A stretch of 48,183 nt of DNA from Candidatus Gastranaerophilales bacterium (GCA_944323335.1 CALUSB010000014.1:1-48183), one strand, 5' to 3'; numbered from the stretch's first letter, positions 8,550 to 18,889 are shown. Notes: generated by a model from the letters alone, not told the origin. Made by a program: numbers and translations.

Positions 8550-11378
8550 CTAAACTTTATCTTTTCCACAACATTTTTTATACTTCAAACCGCTTCCGCA
8601 AGGACAAGGGTCATTTCTGCCGACTTTTGGCATATCATCCTTTGGCTCTTCATCCACATAGTTAGAAGTTGAATTTTTAAGAGCACGAGTAAGCTCGGTT
8701 TCTGTTTCTGCATCAGTGCCCATAAAGGGAACGTCTTCAAGCGGATTTTCGTTTTCATCTATAATTTGTATTCCAAAACGCGCTCTAAACAAGTGTCTTA
8801 CAGTTTCTGACTGAATATCTGACATCATGGAGTTAAAGAGGTTAAACGCCTCTTTTTTATACTCAATAAGCGGGTCTTTTTGCCCGTAAGCAACAAGACC
8901 GATAGAGTCTTTTAGGGCGTCAATGTTGTTCAAATGGTCAATCCACTTAGAGTCAATTACTTGCAAAAGTACATCTCTCTCAAGAGTTCTCATGACATTA
9001 TCATCAGAAAAAGGTTCTTGTTTTTTAACGTCAGCGTTGCCGTATCGAGACATAACATCGTTAAAACCTGCAACCGATGTCTCTTCCATCTCTTTATACG
9101 CGCTGTTTACAAGCACTTTTAGGTAATCAGACATCTCCTGATATCTTTTTTCCATAAGGTCATTGACCGTAACATCAACAAGTTGCGGAAATACCGAGTG
9201 AATTTCATTTGTGAGCATTTTTATGTCGTCTTTAACATACTCGGCAGGAGGCATATCAGGAGAAATATACTGCCTTAGAATTTTATCAACTTCAAGGTTT
9301 ATCATATAGTTAATATCAGAGCTTAAATTCTTTGAAGCAAGAACTTTTCGCCTTTGAATGTAGAATTTTTCCCTTTGAATATTAATGACATCGTCATATT
9401 CAAGAACGCTTTTTCTTATGTCAAAGTGATAAGTTTCGACTTTTTTCTGCGCAGATTCGATTTGACGTGTTATAAGAGGATTTTCTATAGCCATATCTTC
9501 TTCAATATTTAACATACTCATAAGGGCAGAAATTTTATCCCCGCCAAAAATTCTCATCAAATCATCTTCCAAAGATAAGAAAAACCTTGTAGACCCGGGG
9601 TCGCCCTGACGCGCTGCACGACCGCGAAGCTGGTTATCTATACGTCTTGACTCATGGCGCTCAGTACCTATAACGTGCAAACCGCCAAGCGCTACAACTT
9701 TTGCGTGTTCTTCTTCGGTAATTTTCCTTGCGCGCTCAAGAGCGGCCTCTTTTTGCGCTTCATAATCAGGAGCATCGGGGGTTATTCCTTTTGAATCCAA
9801 ATCCTCTTTTGCAAGGTATTCAGGGTTACCGCCAAGTAAAATATCAGTACCGCGACCTGCCATATTTGTTGCAATAGTAACGGCGTTAACACGTCCTGCC
9901 TGAGCGATAATATAAGCTTCTCTTTCATGTGCCTTAGCGTTTAAGACATTATGCTTAATACCTCGTTTTTTAAGCAGTGCAGAGAGATACTCGGATTTTT
10001 CAATACTAATAGTACCTACAAGAGTCGGTCTGCCCATTTTTGCCATTTTTTCAATTTCATCGGCAACTTTTAGATATTTCATCTCGCGGGTTTTATAAAT
10101 TACATCAGGGTAATTAATCCTGATATCAGGCTTATTTGTAGGAATTTCCGTACAAGGAAGATTGTAAATCTTTCCAAACTCTGCTTCTTCGGTCATTGCC
10201 GTACCTGTCATGCCTGATAGTTTCGGGTACAGTCTAAATAAGTTTTGAAAAGTAATGCTGGCAAGTGTTTGAGTCTCATCTTGAATTGCAACACCCTCTT
10301 TAGCTTCAATTGCCTGATGCAGACCCTCAGACCAGCGTCTGCCCTCCATTATACGACCTGTGAACTCGTCCACTATCATAACTTCGTTGTCTTTAACTAC
10401 ATAGTCGGTATCTTTTATGAATAATTCTTTTGCCTTTAGCGCCTGAAGCAGATGATGAGCATATTGAGTGTGAATATCAAATAAATCATCTACCCCTAAA
10501 AGCTCGCATGCCTTATCGATACCATCTTCGGTTAAGATAATATTTTTATTTTTTTCATCAACTTCATAGTGCTCTACTTTATTTAAAAGAGGAGCAATTC
10601 TAGCCATAGTCTTGTATGTTTCAGCCGATTTTTCAAGTCTGCCTGAGATGATAAGAGGGGTTCTTGCTTCATCAATTAAAATACTGTCCACTTCATCGAT
10701 AATTGCATAGTTATAAGGTCTTTGAACAAGAGCCTCGAGGGATGAGGACATGTTATCGCGAAGATAATCAAAACCAAATTCATTATTTGTACCGTAAGTA
10801 ATATCGCAAGCATAGGCTTGTTTTTTTGATTCAAAGTCATTGTGCCCTGAGCCTTGAGATAAAATAACCCCGACACTTAGCCCCAAGAACTTATAAATTT
10901 TGCCCATCCAGTCAGAGTCACGTTTTGCAAGATAATCATTAACCGTAATTACATGCACACCCTTGCCCGTTAGAGCGTTAAGGTAAGCAGGAAGAGTTGC
11001 AACAAGGGTTTTACCCTCCCCTGTTCTCATCTGGGCAATGTGACCATTGTGAAGAAATATTCCGCCTATCAACTGCACGTCAAAGTGGCGCATGTTAAGC
11101 ACCCTTTTGCCCGCTTCCCTAACGGTTGCAAAAGCCTCGGGCAAAATGGCATCCAGTGCAGCTTTTTCAAGTTCTCTATCTTTTTTAAAATCAGTTGATG
11201 TTTCTCTTTTGGATAAAATTTCTCTGAATTCGTCAGTTTTAGCTCTCAACTGTTCGTCTGTGAGCTTAGAGAATTCCTCTTCAAGAGCGTTTATATGCTC
11301 AACAATTGGCATAATTTTATTTATTTTTCTCTCGTTTGGGTCTTTAAATATTTTTAAAAGTATATCGACTAGGCTCAT
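8550..11378 (-). CDS. secA: Protein translocase ATPase SecA
   Basis: 942 residues from the ATG at 11378, which has a strong AGGAG seven bases upstream. The longer open frame to 11723 adds residues unlike SecA and is rejected. Motifs in order: MRTGEGKT (Walker A, 117-124), IIDEVDSILIDEARTPLIISG (DEAD-like Walker B), GRGTDI and the QxxGRxxRQGD helicase motif, and a C-terminal SEC-C zinc motif CPCGSGLKYKKCC. SecA drives preproteins through SecYEG. The gene stands alone, divergent from the NhaD-like gene. Confidence 0.98.
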   Translation of the reverse strand: MSLVDILLKIFKDPNERKINKIMPIVEHINALEEEFSKLTDEQLRAKTDEFREILSKRETSTDFKKDRELEKAALDAILPEAFATVREAGKRVLNMRHFDVQLIGGIFLHNGHIAQMRTGEGKTLVATLPAYLNALTGKGVHVITVNDYLAKRDSDWMGKIYKFLGLSVGVILSQGSGHNDFESKKQAYACDITYGTNNEFGFDYLRDNMSSSLEALVQRPYNYAIIDEVDSILIDEARTPLIISGRLEKSAETYKTMARIAPLLNKVEHYEVDEKNKNIILTEDGIDKACELLGVDDLFDIHTQYAHHLLQALKAKELFIKDTDYVVKDNEVMIVDEFTGRIMEGRRWSEGLHQAIEAKEGVAIQDETQTLASITFQNLFRLYPKLSGMTGTAMTEEAEFGKIYNLPCTEIPTNKPDIRINYPDVIYKTREMKYLKVADEIEKMAKMGRPTLVGTISIEKSEYLSALLKKRGIKHNVLNAKAHEREAYIIAQAGRVNAVTIATNMAGRGTDILLGGNPEYLAKEDLDSKGITPDAPDYEAQKEAALERARKITEEEHAKVVALGGLHVIGTERHESRRIDNQLRGRAARQGDPGSTRFFLSLEDDLMRIFGGDKISALMSMLNIEEDMAIENPLITRQIESAQKKVETYHFDIRKSVLEYDDVINIQREKFYIQRRKVLASKNLSSDINYMINLEVDKILRQYISPDMPPAEYVKDDIKMLTNEIHSVFPQLVDVTVNDLMEKRYQEMSDYLKVLVNSAYKEMEETSVAGFNDVMSRYGNADVKKQEPFSDDNVMRTLERDVLLQVIDSKWIDHLNNIDALKDSIGLVAYGQKDPLIEYKKEAFNLFNSMMSDIQSETVRHLFRARFGIQIIDENENPLEDVPFMGTDAETETELTRALKNSTSNYVDEEPKDDMPKVGRNDPCPCGSGLKYKKCCGKDKV

Positions 11379-11447
11379 AAACTCTCCTGAATTTTCTCCC
11401 TTTAAACTAATACTATCACAAAAACATAAAAAAAATTTATTACTGTT

Positions 11448-11475
11448 TTGACTAATATTTTTTAGCAGATAGAAT
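11448..11475 (+). promoter_or_regulatory. Promoter of the NhaD-like transporter and ruvB
   Basis: TTGACT (11448-11453) and TAGAAT (11470-11475) are 16 bases apart, each one base off consensus. AGGAG at 11501-11505 lies six bases before a TTG at 11512 and fixes this unusual start codon. Confidence 0.55.
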
Positions 11476-11511
11476 AAGACGTAGTTATATTTTTTTTGAG
11501 AGGAGAAAATT

Positions 11512-12831
11512 TTGGAACACTTACACACGCTGGCGAGCCAAAATGCTGTGATTGTATCTGCTTCGATTCTTATTGTTGCATACATTTTTATAGCCTGGGA
11601 AAAAATTTCCAAAGTTACAATTGCACTTTTGGGCGCATGCTTAACATTATTCTTAGGTCTTTTGCAAACCGAAAAAACAGCAGAAGGTCTTGCTGAATAC
11701 TTTACAAATTTTATTGATTTCAATGTAATATTCCTGCTTGTCTCAATGATGATAATCGTTCACATTGCAGCAAAATCAGGTATGTTCACTTGGATGGCAA
11801 ATGAAATCTTAAAACATACAAAAGGCAAGCCGAAACTTGTACTTTTTTCACTTGCTTTCTTCACTGCTTTTGCAAGCGCATTTTTAGATAACGTAACAAC
11901 GGTAATCCTTGTTATGCCTATTACTTTTGCAGCCTGCAAGAAACTGGACTTAAATCCTGTTCCTTTTTTAATCAGTGAAATTATATGTTCTAACATCGGC
12001 GGAACGGCAACACTTATCGGTGACCCGCCGAACATCATCATAGGTTCGGCTGCAGGCTTTAGCTTTATGGACTTTATAAAAGAACTTACCGACATAGTAT
12101 TTTATATTTTCCTTGTTTGCGTGGGCTTACTTATCTTTATGTTCAGAAAACAACTTAAAAGCACGCCTGAAAAAATGGCCTCAGTTGCTGAAATTGACAA
12201 CTCAAACACAATAACTGATAAACTTCTTGCTATAAGAAGCGGTATAGTACTGTTGCTTGTAATACTTGGTTTTATGGCACATGACATAACTCACATTCCG
12301 ACATTCCTGATTGCAATGATTGGTGCGAGCGTACTTTTAATATTTGAAAAACCTGCAAAAATCTTGGTTGAAGTTGAATGGAATACAATATTCTTCTTCA
12401 TTGGTTTATTCATTATTATAGGCGGTCTTGAAGCGTCAGGCGGTATCAGGCTTATGGCAAACTGGCTGCTTGAAGTGACAAACGGTTCTCAAAGTGCAAC
12501 CGCTATGATTATCCTTTGGGCTTCGGGTATCTTATCCGGTATTATTGATAACATCCCATATACAGCAACTATGGCACCTATGCTTGCTACAATTTCTCAG
12601 ACTATGGGAACAGAGTATACTCACCCTCTATGGTGGTGCTTGTCACTTGGCGCATGTTTGGGTGGAAACCTAACAATAATCGGTGCTGCAGCAAATGTTA
12701 TCGTTAGCGAAAACTCTGCAAAGCACGGACGCCCGATATCATTTATGTACTACTTAAAATACGGTGCAATTACAACATTTGTAGCTCTATTTATGAGTAC
12801 AGTTTATATTTACTTAAGATTCTTAAGATAA
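11512..12831 (+). CDS. ArsB/NhaD-family ion transporter
   Basis: 439 residues with about eleven to twelve hydrophobic helices. The segment [22 protein letters not shown] is the conserved signature of the ArsB/NhaD/P-protein (ion transporter superfamily) group, and the second half contains the matching [15 protein letters not shown] re-entrant repeat. Members are Na+/H+ antiporters, arsenite exporters or anion carriers; nothing here decides the substrate, but no arsenic genes are nearby, so an NhaD-like Na+/H+ role is the better guess. The start is TTG, supported by AGGAG. ruvB begins one base after its stop, so the two are co-translated. Confidence 0.88.
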   Translation: MEHLHTLASQNAVIVSASILIVAYIFIAWEKISKVTIALLGACLTLFLGLLQTEKTAEGLAEYFTNFIDFNVIFLLVSMMIIVHIAAKSGMFTWMANEILKHTKGKPKLVLFSLAFFTAFASAFLDNVTTVILVMPITFAACKKLDLNPVPFLISEIICSNIGGTATLIGDPPNIIIGSAAGFSFMDFIKELTDIVFYIFLVCVGLLIFMFRKQLKSTPEKMASVAEIDNSNTITDKLLAIRSGIVLLLVILGFMAHDITHIPTFLIAMIGASVLLIFEKPAKILVEVEWNTIFFFIGLFIIIGGLEASGGIRLMANWLLEVTNGSQSATAMIILWASGILSGIIDNIPYTATMAPMLATISQTMGTEYTHPLWWCLSLGACLGGNLTIIGAAANVIVSENSAKHGRPISFMYYLKYGAITTFVALFMSTVYIYLRFLR

Positions 12832-12832
12832 G

Positions 12833-13930
12833 ATGATAATCTCAGACGACGATAAAAACAGAAAAAATAACAAGTCACAAGGCGCATCCTCTGATGCGCC
12901 TATGTGCAAATCTCAAGATTTAGACGCTAAAGAGTCAGATTTTGACAAGACATATGAAAAAAATATTCGTCCAAAAACATTTAATGAGTACATCGGTCAA
13001 AGCGCACTGAAAGAAACTCTTAAAATAACTATTGAAGCAAGCAAAAAAAGAAACATACCGCTTGACCACCTGCTTTTCTACGGGCCACCCGGACTTGGAA
13101 AAACCACTCTTGCGGGAGTTATTGCAAATGAAATAGGAGTAAACATTAAAATAACTTCAGCACCTGCGCTTGAGCGCCCAAGGGATATTATAGGTATTTT
13201 AATGTCACTAAAAGGCGGCGAGATTTTATTTATTGATGAAATTCACAGACTGAATAAAATCGCGGAAGAAATTTTATACCCTGCAATGGAGGATTTTTTC
13301 ATTGACCTTACAACAGGTAAAAGTCAAAGCGTTAAAACAATGCGCGTGCCTGTGCCAAAGTTCACCCTTATTGGAGCAACAACAAAAGCAGGCGCATTAT
13401 CAGGGCCATTAAGAGACAGGTTCGGAATTATACACAGGTTGGAATTCTACACTGTTGAAGAACTCGCGCAAGTTATAAAAAGAAGTGCAAAAATTCTCAA
13501 CATAGAAATTGATGACGATGGAGCAATTGAAATTGCCTCGCGCTCAAGAGCAACCCCGAGAATTGCAAACAGATTAATCAAGAGAAGCGCTGATTATGCT
13601 CTTGTTAAATATGACGGAAAAATTACAAAACAAATTGCCAAAGAAGCACTCGATTCGCTATGTATCGATAATTTAGGGCTCGATAACACAGACAGAGCCT
13701 TGCTTGAGCTGATTATAAACAGCTATGACGGCGGCCCGGTGGGAGTTGAGACACTATCTGTCGCACTTGGCGAAGATGTCAGAACGATTGAAGATGTGTA
13801 TGAACCTTATTTACTGCAAAAAGGCTTGCTTGCACGTACAAACAGAGGACGTTGCGCCACAAAAGCAGCATACAGTCACCTTGGGATAAAATACATCGGT
13901 CAAAACGGCCAAATGGGGCTTTTTGACTAA
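12833..13930 (+). CDS. ruvB: Holliday junction branch migration helicase RuvB
   Basis: 365 residues: a polar N-terminal extension of about 40 residues, then the RuvB core [11 protein letters not shown], Walker A GPPGLGKT (84-91), Walker B DEIHRL and sensor ATTKAG, and a winged-helix end with [16 protein letters not shown]. RuvB hexamers drive branch migration with RuvA and RuvC. The extension (Asp/Lys/Ser-rich) is longer than in E. coli, as is common in cyanobacterial-type RuvB. Its ATG follows the transporter stop by one base. It meets the HDOD gene tail to tail with one base between stops. ruvA and ruvC are not in the window. Confidence 0.96.
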   Translation: MIISDDDKNRKNNKSQGASSDAPMCKSQDLDAKESDFDKTYEKNIRPKTFNEYIGQSALKETLKITIEASKKRNIPLDHLLFYGPPGLGKTTLAGVIANEIGVNIKITSAPALERPRDIIGILMSLKGGEILFIDEIHRLNKIAEEILYPAMEDFFIDLTTGKSQSVKTMRVPVPKFTLIGATTKAGALSGPLRDRFGIIHRLEFYTVEELAQVIKRSAKILNIEIDDDGAIEIASRSRATPRIANRLIKRSADYALVKYDGKITKQIAKEALDSLCIDNLGLDNTDRALLELIINSYDGGPVGVETLSVALGEDVRTIEDVYEPYLLQKGLLARTNRGRCATKAAYSHLGIKYIGQNGQMGLFD

Positions 13931-13931
13931 T

Positions 13932-14753
13932 TTAAGCAGGGCTTTGCATTTCTTTTAGGAATATTGAAGCTCTTGCAAGTATGCTTTCCCTAAGTGCAAT
14001 AGGGTCATTTATTTGAATATCAAGTCTATCCATAATTTTAGGGTCTAAAATCGGTGTTGGGATTTTGGGCTGCACAAGCCTGTCTGCAATGTAAACTATG
14101 CCACATGCAACAGGCAAGGATGATTGCACAGGATTATGATGATACCTGATACAGTTGGTTAAAATCACGGGCAGTTGCCATTTTTTTGAAACCAGTGCCC
14201 CTAGTACACAGTGATTTGTACCAAAGAAAGAATCTTCGATTTCCACTAAATCAGCTTGATTTTGCTGCGCAATATATCTTACTTTTGAATATTTTATAGG
14301 GTTTTTAGCGTTTAAAAGAATTTTGCCTATGTCATGTAAAAAACCAATAACAAAAGCGTCATCAGGGTTTATTACCTTGTATTCCTCAGCAAGCATTTCA
14401 GATGCTATAGCACACTTTGTAGAGTGTTCCCAAAGTTCGCGCGAACCTTGAGTAGTCATCATTTGTTTTAAAGCAAGGCTCATAATAATATTTTTTGCTT
14501 TCATCATGCCAAGGATAACAAGAGCTTTGTTAATGGATGTAATTTGTTGATGAAAACCGTAATACGCAGAGTTGACCAAGCTCAAAGTTTTTGTTGAAAT
14601 TGATTGGTCGATAGACATAATATTAGCCAGCTCCCTGATGCCTGTTTGAGGATTTTTTATAACCTCCAGTGCACGCACCATAACATTAGGCATAGGCGGT
14701 ATGTCTTTAAATTCATCTACATATTGTTGTGCGTTTATTCTATTATTGTCCAT
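13932..14753 (-). CDS. HDOD-domain signalling protein
   Basis: 273 residues. The HDOD pattern is clear: an N-terminal helical segment (DIPPMPNVMVRALEVIKNPQTGIRELANIMSIDQSIS), then SLVNSAYYGF, AFVIGFLHDIGKILL and a later RYHHNP. HDOD proteins are degenerate HD-type hydrolases that usually act in signal transduction or regulation by protein binding. Here an intact HD pair is present in LHDIGK, so residual phosphodiesterase activity is not excluded. It starts nine bases after ftsX. A TATAAT overlapping the ftsX stop lies eight bases before its ATG, so it may also have a private, near-leaderless promoter. Confidence 0.88.
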   Translation of the reverse strand: MDNNRINAQQYVDEFKDIPPMPNVMVRALEVIKNPQTGIRELANIMSIDQSISTKTLSLVNSAYYGFHQQITSINKALVILGMMKAKNIIMSLALKQMMTTQGSRELWEHSTKCAIASEMLAEEYKVINPDDAFVIGFLHDIGKILLNAKNPIKYSKVRYIAQQNQADLVEIEDSFFGTNHCVLGALVSKKWQLPVILTNCIRYHHNPVQSSLPVACGIVYIADRLVQPKIPTPILDPKIMDRLDIQINDPIALRESILARASIFLKEMQSPA

Positions 14754-14761
14754 ACTATATT

Positions 14762-14767
14762 ATTATA
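14762..14767 (-). promoter_or_regulatory. Possible -10 of the HDOD gene
   Basis: TATAAT on the minus strand includes the TAA stop of ftsX. Eight bases separate it from the HDOD ATG and there is no Shine-Dalgarno in between. AT-rich chance is possible here. Confidence 0.35.
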
Positions 14768-15677
14768 CCTGAAGATGTTTTTTTATGCTCATAAAACTAC
14801 CGCCTGCCGAGAATAGCACTCCTACGAGCAATACAGAAAATACAACCAGTCCTTGGGAATATGAATACGCCGGCATCATAAAAAACTCATGCATCTTTTG
14901 CAAATACCCCTGCACAATGTTTATCGGCAATATCGCAACAAGAGCTCCTGCAAAACCGTATATTGCACCTTGCAATACTAGCGGAGACTTTATATACCAG
15001 TTTGACACGCCCATAAGGCGCATAATTTCTATCTCCTCTTTTCTTGATTGTATAACCAATTCAATTGTATTATTTATGATTGTTATTGTCAAAATACAAG
15101 CAATAATTACTACAACAAGTGTAATTGTGTGACTGATTTTATTAATCATCTGAAACTTTGCCACCAGGTCTTTTGCATAACTCAAATCAGCAATACCTGA
15201 GAGTTTTTTTACATTTGCCATAACATATTCAATATTTTTTGGGTCATCTACCTTTATATGAAGTGTATCGGGCAAGGGATTAGAAACGTCAGGGACATCA
15301 ATTTCTCTTTTTAATTCAGCCCATGAGGCCTCTTTTGAGATATATTTTACGCCCTTTACATGTTCTATATCTCGTATTCTTGTTACAGTGGCATTTATAT
15401 CCGCATTTGGCTTTAAATATGCAGAAATTTCAAGTACATTACCCATGGCGGAAACCATACTTGAGACACTGAGCGTAGTTCTGAATATTGCACCAAAAAT
15501 AGTCAAAATTGCAGCCATGGTGGTAATGATAGCAATATTAATTAAACCTGCCTGAGCAATACCTTTTATTGTCTCTATACCTATACGGTAGGCTATACGA
15601 AGCTCCGTAAGCCAGTCTTTTGGCAAATGAGATTTTACTTTTTGTTTTAATCTGTTTCTTCTTGCTCCGTTAGTCAT
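14763..15677 (-). CDS. ftsX: Cell-division ABC transporter permease FtsX
   Basis: 304 residues with the FtsX layout: a basic cytoplasmic N-terminus, a first helix (about 40-65), a large extracytoplasmic domain containing ISAYLKPNADINATV and DPKNIEYV, then three helices near the C-terminus with the conserved EEIEIMRLMGVSNWYIKSP loop. With FtsE it links the divisome to activation of cell-wall hydrolases outside the inner membrane. It overlaps ftsE by eight bases. The CHAP hydrolase at 34984-36687 is a conceivable client, by analogy with FtsEX partners elsewhere, but nothing in the sequence proves it. Confidence 0.95.
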   Translation of the reverse strand: MTNGARRNRLKQKVKSHLPKDWLTELRIAYRIGIETIKGIAQAGLINIAIITTMAAILTIFGAIFRTTLSVSSMVSAMGNVLEISAYLKPNADINATVTRIRDIEHVKGVKYISKEASWAELKREIDVPDVSNPLPDTLHIKVDDPKNIEYVMANVKKLSGIADLSYAKDLVAKFQMINKISHTITLVVVIIACILTITIINNTIELVIQSRKEEIEIMRLMGVSNWYIKSPLVLQGAIYGFAGALVAILPINIVQGYLQKMHEFFMMPAYSYSQGLVVFSVLLVGVLFSAGGSFMSIKKHLQV

Positions 15678-16344
15678 ATGTACCTGCCTGAACGTCTCTT
15701 ATTATCTGACCTTTTTCAAGAGTGATTACCCTTTTTCTAAAGTGATTTACAATAGCATGGTCATGGGTTGATACTAAAATTGTAATACCTCTTTGATTAA
15801 CTTGCTCCAATATTTGCATAACTTCCATGGAGTTTTTTGGGTCAAGATTACCTGTAGGCTCATCCGCAATCAAAAGCGGAGGCCCGTTAACAATAGCGCG
15901 CGCTATACTTACACGCTGCTGCTCACCGCCTGATAGCTCGCAGGGTTTTGATTTATACTTATCTTCCAAACCAACAACCTTAAGAGCGCCATAAACTCTT
16001 GCTTCTATTTCTTTTGAAGAAACACCCATAGTCCTTATGACATAAGCAATATTATCATATACAGTATGATTTTGAAGCAGTTTGTAATCCTGAAAAACAA
16101 TACCCATGCAGCGCCTCAGGTTAGGAATTTTGTTTGGCGCTAAATTACCGATATTTATACCGCCGACAAGGACACTACCTCTCGTCGGGCGTTCCTCAAG
16201 ATAGAGCATTTTCATCAATGTAGATTTACCAGCACCTGATGAACCTACAAGAAAAACAAACTCACCCGGTCTGATGTGCAGATTCACATTATAGAGGGCA
16301 AATTTATTTCTATACTGCTTTATTAAGTCACGAACTACTATCAT
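15670..16344 (-). CDS. ftsE: Cell-division ABC transporter ATPase FtsE
   Basis: 224 residues, an ABC ATPase without extra domains. Walker [10 protein letters not shown] (34-42), signature LSGGEQQR and Walker [13 protein letters not shown] are all intact. Its position directly before ftsX, with an eight-base overlap, identifies it. It hydrolyses ATP at the inner membrane to gate FtsX. The start ATG overlaps the stop of the transketolase C-terminal subunit (ATGA), so all are one transcription and translation unit. Confidence 0.95.
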   Translation of the reverse strand: MIVVRDLIKQYRNKFALYNVNLHIRPGEFVFLVGSSGAGKSTLMKMLYLEERPTRGSVLVGGINIGNLAPNKIPNLRRCMGIVFQDYKLLQNHTVYDNIAYVIRTMGVSSKEIEARVYGALKVVGLEDKYKSKPCELSGGEQQRVSIARAIVNGPPLLIADEPTGNLDPKNSMEVMQILEQVNQRGITILVSTHDHAIVNHFRKRVITLEKGQIIRDVQAGTYD

Positions 16345-17297
16345 TTTTTACCTAAATATCCGCTTATAGTTTTGTATAATTTTTCATCTGTTAAACCGTA
16401 AAAGTTCATTAACTCACGCTGTTCGCCACTTTGACCGAAACAATCCGGAGTGCCTATTCTAAGCACACGAGATGGAAGATTTTCACTTAACACCTCGCAA
16501 ACTGCACTGCCTAAACCGCCAATTATACTGTGGTTTTCGATAGTTATTGCAATCCCTGTTTTCTTTACACTTTCAATAATATCACCCGCAGCAAAAAACG
16601 GTTTTATAACGGGAACATGGAGTACTTCAGCACTAATGCCGTCATTTTGTAACATATTAGCGCAACTTATTACCTCAGTCAGCGTCTCACCGTTTGTAAT
16701 AAGTGTAACATCAGAGCCCTCTTTTACTTTGACCGCTTTTTCAGGATTAAAGACATATTCAGACTCATCAAATACAGTTTTCAGATTAGTTCTTGCAAGG
16801 CGAACATAAACAGGGCCGTGTATTTCAGACACATACTTAATAACCTGTTTTACTTCATTATAGTCAGCAGGGACAATCACAGTCATATCAGGCAAAGAGC
16901 GCATGTAAGAAACATCCTCCAGTGCTTGGTGCGATGCACCGTCCTCGCCAACGGTTATACCGCCGTGTGTTGCTACAATTTTAACATTAAGCTTTGGATA
17001 GCAAATAGAGTTTCTTATCTGGTCAAGACATCTTGCAGTTGCAAACATTGCAAATGTGCTGACAAATGGGATTTTGCCCTCTGTTGCAAGACCTGCGGCA
17101 GTACACATCATATCCTGTTCGGCTATTCCTGAGTTAAAAAACCTTTCAGGAAAAGCTTTTTGGAATTTACATGTCTGTGTTGAGCAGGATAAATCCGCAT
17201 CAAGAACAACTATATCTTTATTTTGAGCACCAAGTTCAACAAGTGTTTCACCGTATGCAGCCCTTGGAGATTTAACTTCCAATTCTTTTTTAAGCAT
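16341..17297 (-). CDS. Transketolase, C-terminal subunit
   Basis: 318 residues covering the pyrimidine-binding and C-terminal domains of transketolase. Landmarks: the catalytic Glu in FFNSGIAEQDMM, the segment THGGITVGEDGASHQALED, and a final GTPDCFGQSGEQRELM. It should pair with the N-terminal subunit encoded just upstream (eight-base overlap) to give a two-subunit enzyme moving two-carbon ketol units in the non-oxidative pentose phosphate pathway. Split transketolases are common in anaerobes and archaea. A DXS-like activity is less likely because the N-terminal part is of the transketolase type. Confidence 0.92.
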   Translation of the reverse strand: MLKKELEVKSPRAAYGETLVELGAQNKDIVVLDADLSCSTQTCKFQKAFPERFFNSGIAEQDMMCTAAGLATEGKIPFVSTFAMFATARCLDQIRNSICYPKLNVKIVATHGGITVGEDGASHQALEDVSYMRSLPDMTVIVPADYNEVKQVIKYVSEIHGPVYVRLARTNLKTVFDESEYVFNPEKAVKVKEGSDVTLITNGETLTEVISCANMLQNDGISAEVLHVPVIKPFFAAGDIIESVKKTGIAITIENHSIIGGLGSAVCEVLSENLPSRVLRIGTPDCFGQSGEQRELMNFYGLTDEKLYKTISGYLGKK

Positions 17298-18096
17298 TTA
17301 ATTCCTCCAGCGCTCTTTTTAGTTCATCATCATTTGGCGCTTTTCCATGCCAGCCTGCGTTATCTTCCATAAAGGATATACCCTTGCCTTTTATGGTATT
17401 TGCAATAATTGCACAGAGTTTGCCGGATTTAACGGCATTTTTTATAGCCTTTTCAATCTCGTCTTCGTTATGTCCATCAATCTCGCTTACCTGCCAGCCA
17501 AAAGCCTCAAGCTTTTTATCAAGCGGCTCAAGTGTCTTAACGTCATCCACATCACCGTCTATTTGAAGATTATTCTTATCGATAATTATTGTCAAATTAT
17601 CAAGTCCTTTGTGACTTGCACTCATAAGCGCTTCCCAGACACTGCCCTCTTGCATCTCGCCATCACCCAAAAGAGCATAAACTCTCGCAGGGTTGTTATT
17701 TAATTTAAGCGCAAGTGCAACACCTACCGCCATTGATAAACCTTGGCCCAAAGAGCCCGTTGATACTTCAATACCCTCTAACTTAGTTCTTGTCGAAGGG
17801 TGCCCTTGGAGTCTTGTACCGAGTTTTCTAAAGGTCATTAGCTCCTCCGGCGCAAAGAAACCTTTTCTGGCTAAAACACTGTAAAGCGCAGCGCTTGCAT
17901 GGCCCTTTGAGAGAATAAATCTGTCTCTTTTTTCAAAATCAGGGGATTTTTTCCACTCAGGCGAAATGTTTAAAATTTTATTGTAAAGCACACTTAAAAT
18001 TTCTACACAAGACAACGAACCTCCGGGGTGGCCGGACTTAGCGTTGTGTATCATTTTTAAAATGTCGCTCCTTACCGTGGCGTTAAATTTATTCAA
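17290..18096 (-). CDS. Transketolase, N-terminal subunit (TPP-binding)
   Basis: 268 residues. The thiamine diphosphate site is seen as GDGEMQEGSVWEA followed by the NN of IIDKNNLQ, and the N-terminal segment MIHNAKSGHPGGSLS holds the conserved substrate-binding His. The start is a TTG at 18096: it gives the normal N-terminal length before SGHPGG, while the next ATG would remove conserved residues. It lies 28 bases after wecG. It forms the catalytic pair with the following gene. Confidence 0.92.
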   Translation of the reverse strand: MNKFNATVRSDILKMIHNAKSGHPGGSLSCVEILSVLYNKILNISPEWKKSPDFEKRDRFILSKGHASAALYSVLARKGFFAPEELMTFRKLGTRLQGHPSTRTKLEGIEVSTGSLGQGLSMAVGVALALKLNNNPARVYALLGDGEMQEGSVWEALMSASHKGLDNLTIIIDKNNLQIDGDVDDVKTLEPLDKKLEAFGWQVSEIDGHNEDEIEKAIKNAVKSGKLCAIIANTIKGKGISFMEDNAGWHGKAPNDDELKRALEELNA

Positions 18097-18124
18097 TACT
18101 CTCTAAGCCTCAACAAACTGATAA

Positions 18125-18850
18125 TTACTTTTTTACACTATCTATTATACTCTTAAACAGAAATATTGGCAAAGTCGGAAATATTCGCTTAAACCTTTGC
18201 GGCTGTTTTAGAGTTCTATATAACCACTCAAGTCCGAGTTTTTGCCAAATAACAGGGGCTCTTTGTACATATCCCGCAAAAACGTCAAAACTTCCGCCCA
18301 CACCAACCATAACGCAACCTTGTAACATTTCTTTTAATCTAAAGTTTATAATCTCTTGCTTTGGCGCGCCTAACGCACATAAAAGAACCTGAGGACGGGC
18401 GTCTTTAATTTCCTGTAGTATTAAATTTTCGTCATCAAAATAGCCGTTATGCGAGTATACGATGTTTAAATCCTTAAACTCGGCAAGCAATTTTTCTCTA
18501 AGCGTAGAAATAACTTCTTCTTTTGCACCTAAAAGCGCAAGCCTGTAGTTATCTTTCGCACACATTTCAATTAATGCCCTTGAATAGTCCACACCACCAA
18601 TTCGCTCTTGATTTACACCTTTTAACTTAAGTGCAATTTTAATACCGACTCCGTCAGCCACAACAAGCTCAGAGTGCTTTAGTATCCTTGCAAAATCCTT
18701 ATCTTTATTTGCAAGCTCAACCATTTCAGGGTTTATTGTAACCACTTGCAGGTTTTCACCGTTATCTATAGCGCTTTTTGCACAATTTAGCGCCTGATTA
18801 AAACTTAAAATATCAACAGGGTAGCCCTGAATGTAAACTCTCTTTGTCAT
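18125..18850 (-). CDS. WecG/TagA/CpsF-family glycosyltransferase
   Basis: 241 residues from the ATG at 18850; an upstream TTG would add six residues. The family core is present: TINPEMVELA, the catalytic Asp in VVADGVGIKIA, GAKEEV and GAPKQE, and the C-terminal RAPVIWQKLGLEWLYR. These enzymes add N-acetylmannosamine or a related sugar to a lipid-linked GlcNAc at the cytoplasmic face of the inner membrane, for cell-surface polysaccharide. Its acceptor and sugar are not readable here. It may lead the transketolase-ftsEX run. An extended -10 lies six bases before the ATG and no ribosome site is visible. Confidence 0.9.
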   Translation of the reverse strand: MTKRVYIQGYPVDILSFNQALNCAKSAIDNGENLQVVTINPEMVELANKDKDFARILKHSELVVADGVGIKIALKLKGVNQERIGGVDYSRALIEMCAKDNYRLALLGAKEEVISTLREKLLAEFKDLNIVYSHNGYFDDENLILQEIKDARPQVLLCALGAPKQEIINFRLKEMLQGCVMVGVGGSFDVFAGYVQRAPVIWQKLGLEWLYRTLKQPQRFKRIFPTLPIFLFKSIIDSVKK

Positions 18851-18856
18851 GAGTTT

Positions 18857-18865
18857 ATAATAACA
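18857..18865 (-). promoter_or_regulatory. Extended -10 box of wecG-type gene, leaderless arrangement
   Basis: On the minus strand: TG-T-TATTAT, then AAACTC, then ATG. It has the same TGTGTTAT start and the same six-base gap as maf. Confidence 0.55.
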
Positions 18866-18889
18866 CAAAAAGATTAATATAATTTTAAC

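Noticed and set aside
11379-11723. In-frame upstream extension of secA (115 residues)
   Set aside because: The extra residues do not look like SecA, they run antisense over the nhaD-like start, and AGGAG just before 11378 marks the real start.
12604-12616. GAGTATACTC palindrome similar to the AGTATATACT element
   Set aside because: It lies inside the NhaD-like coding sequence and lacks the exact core.
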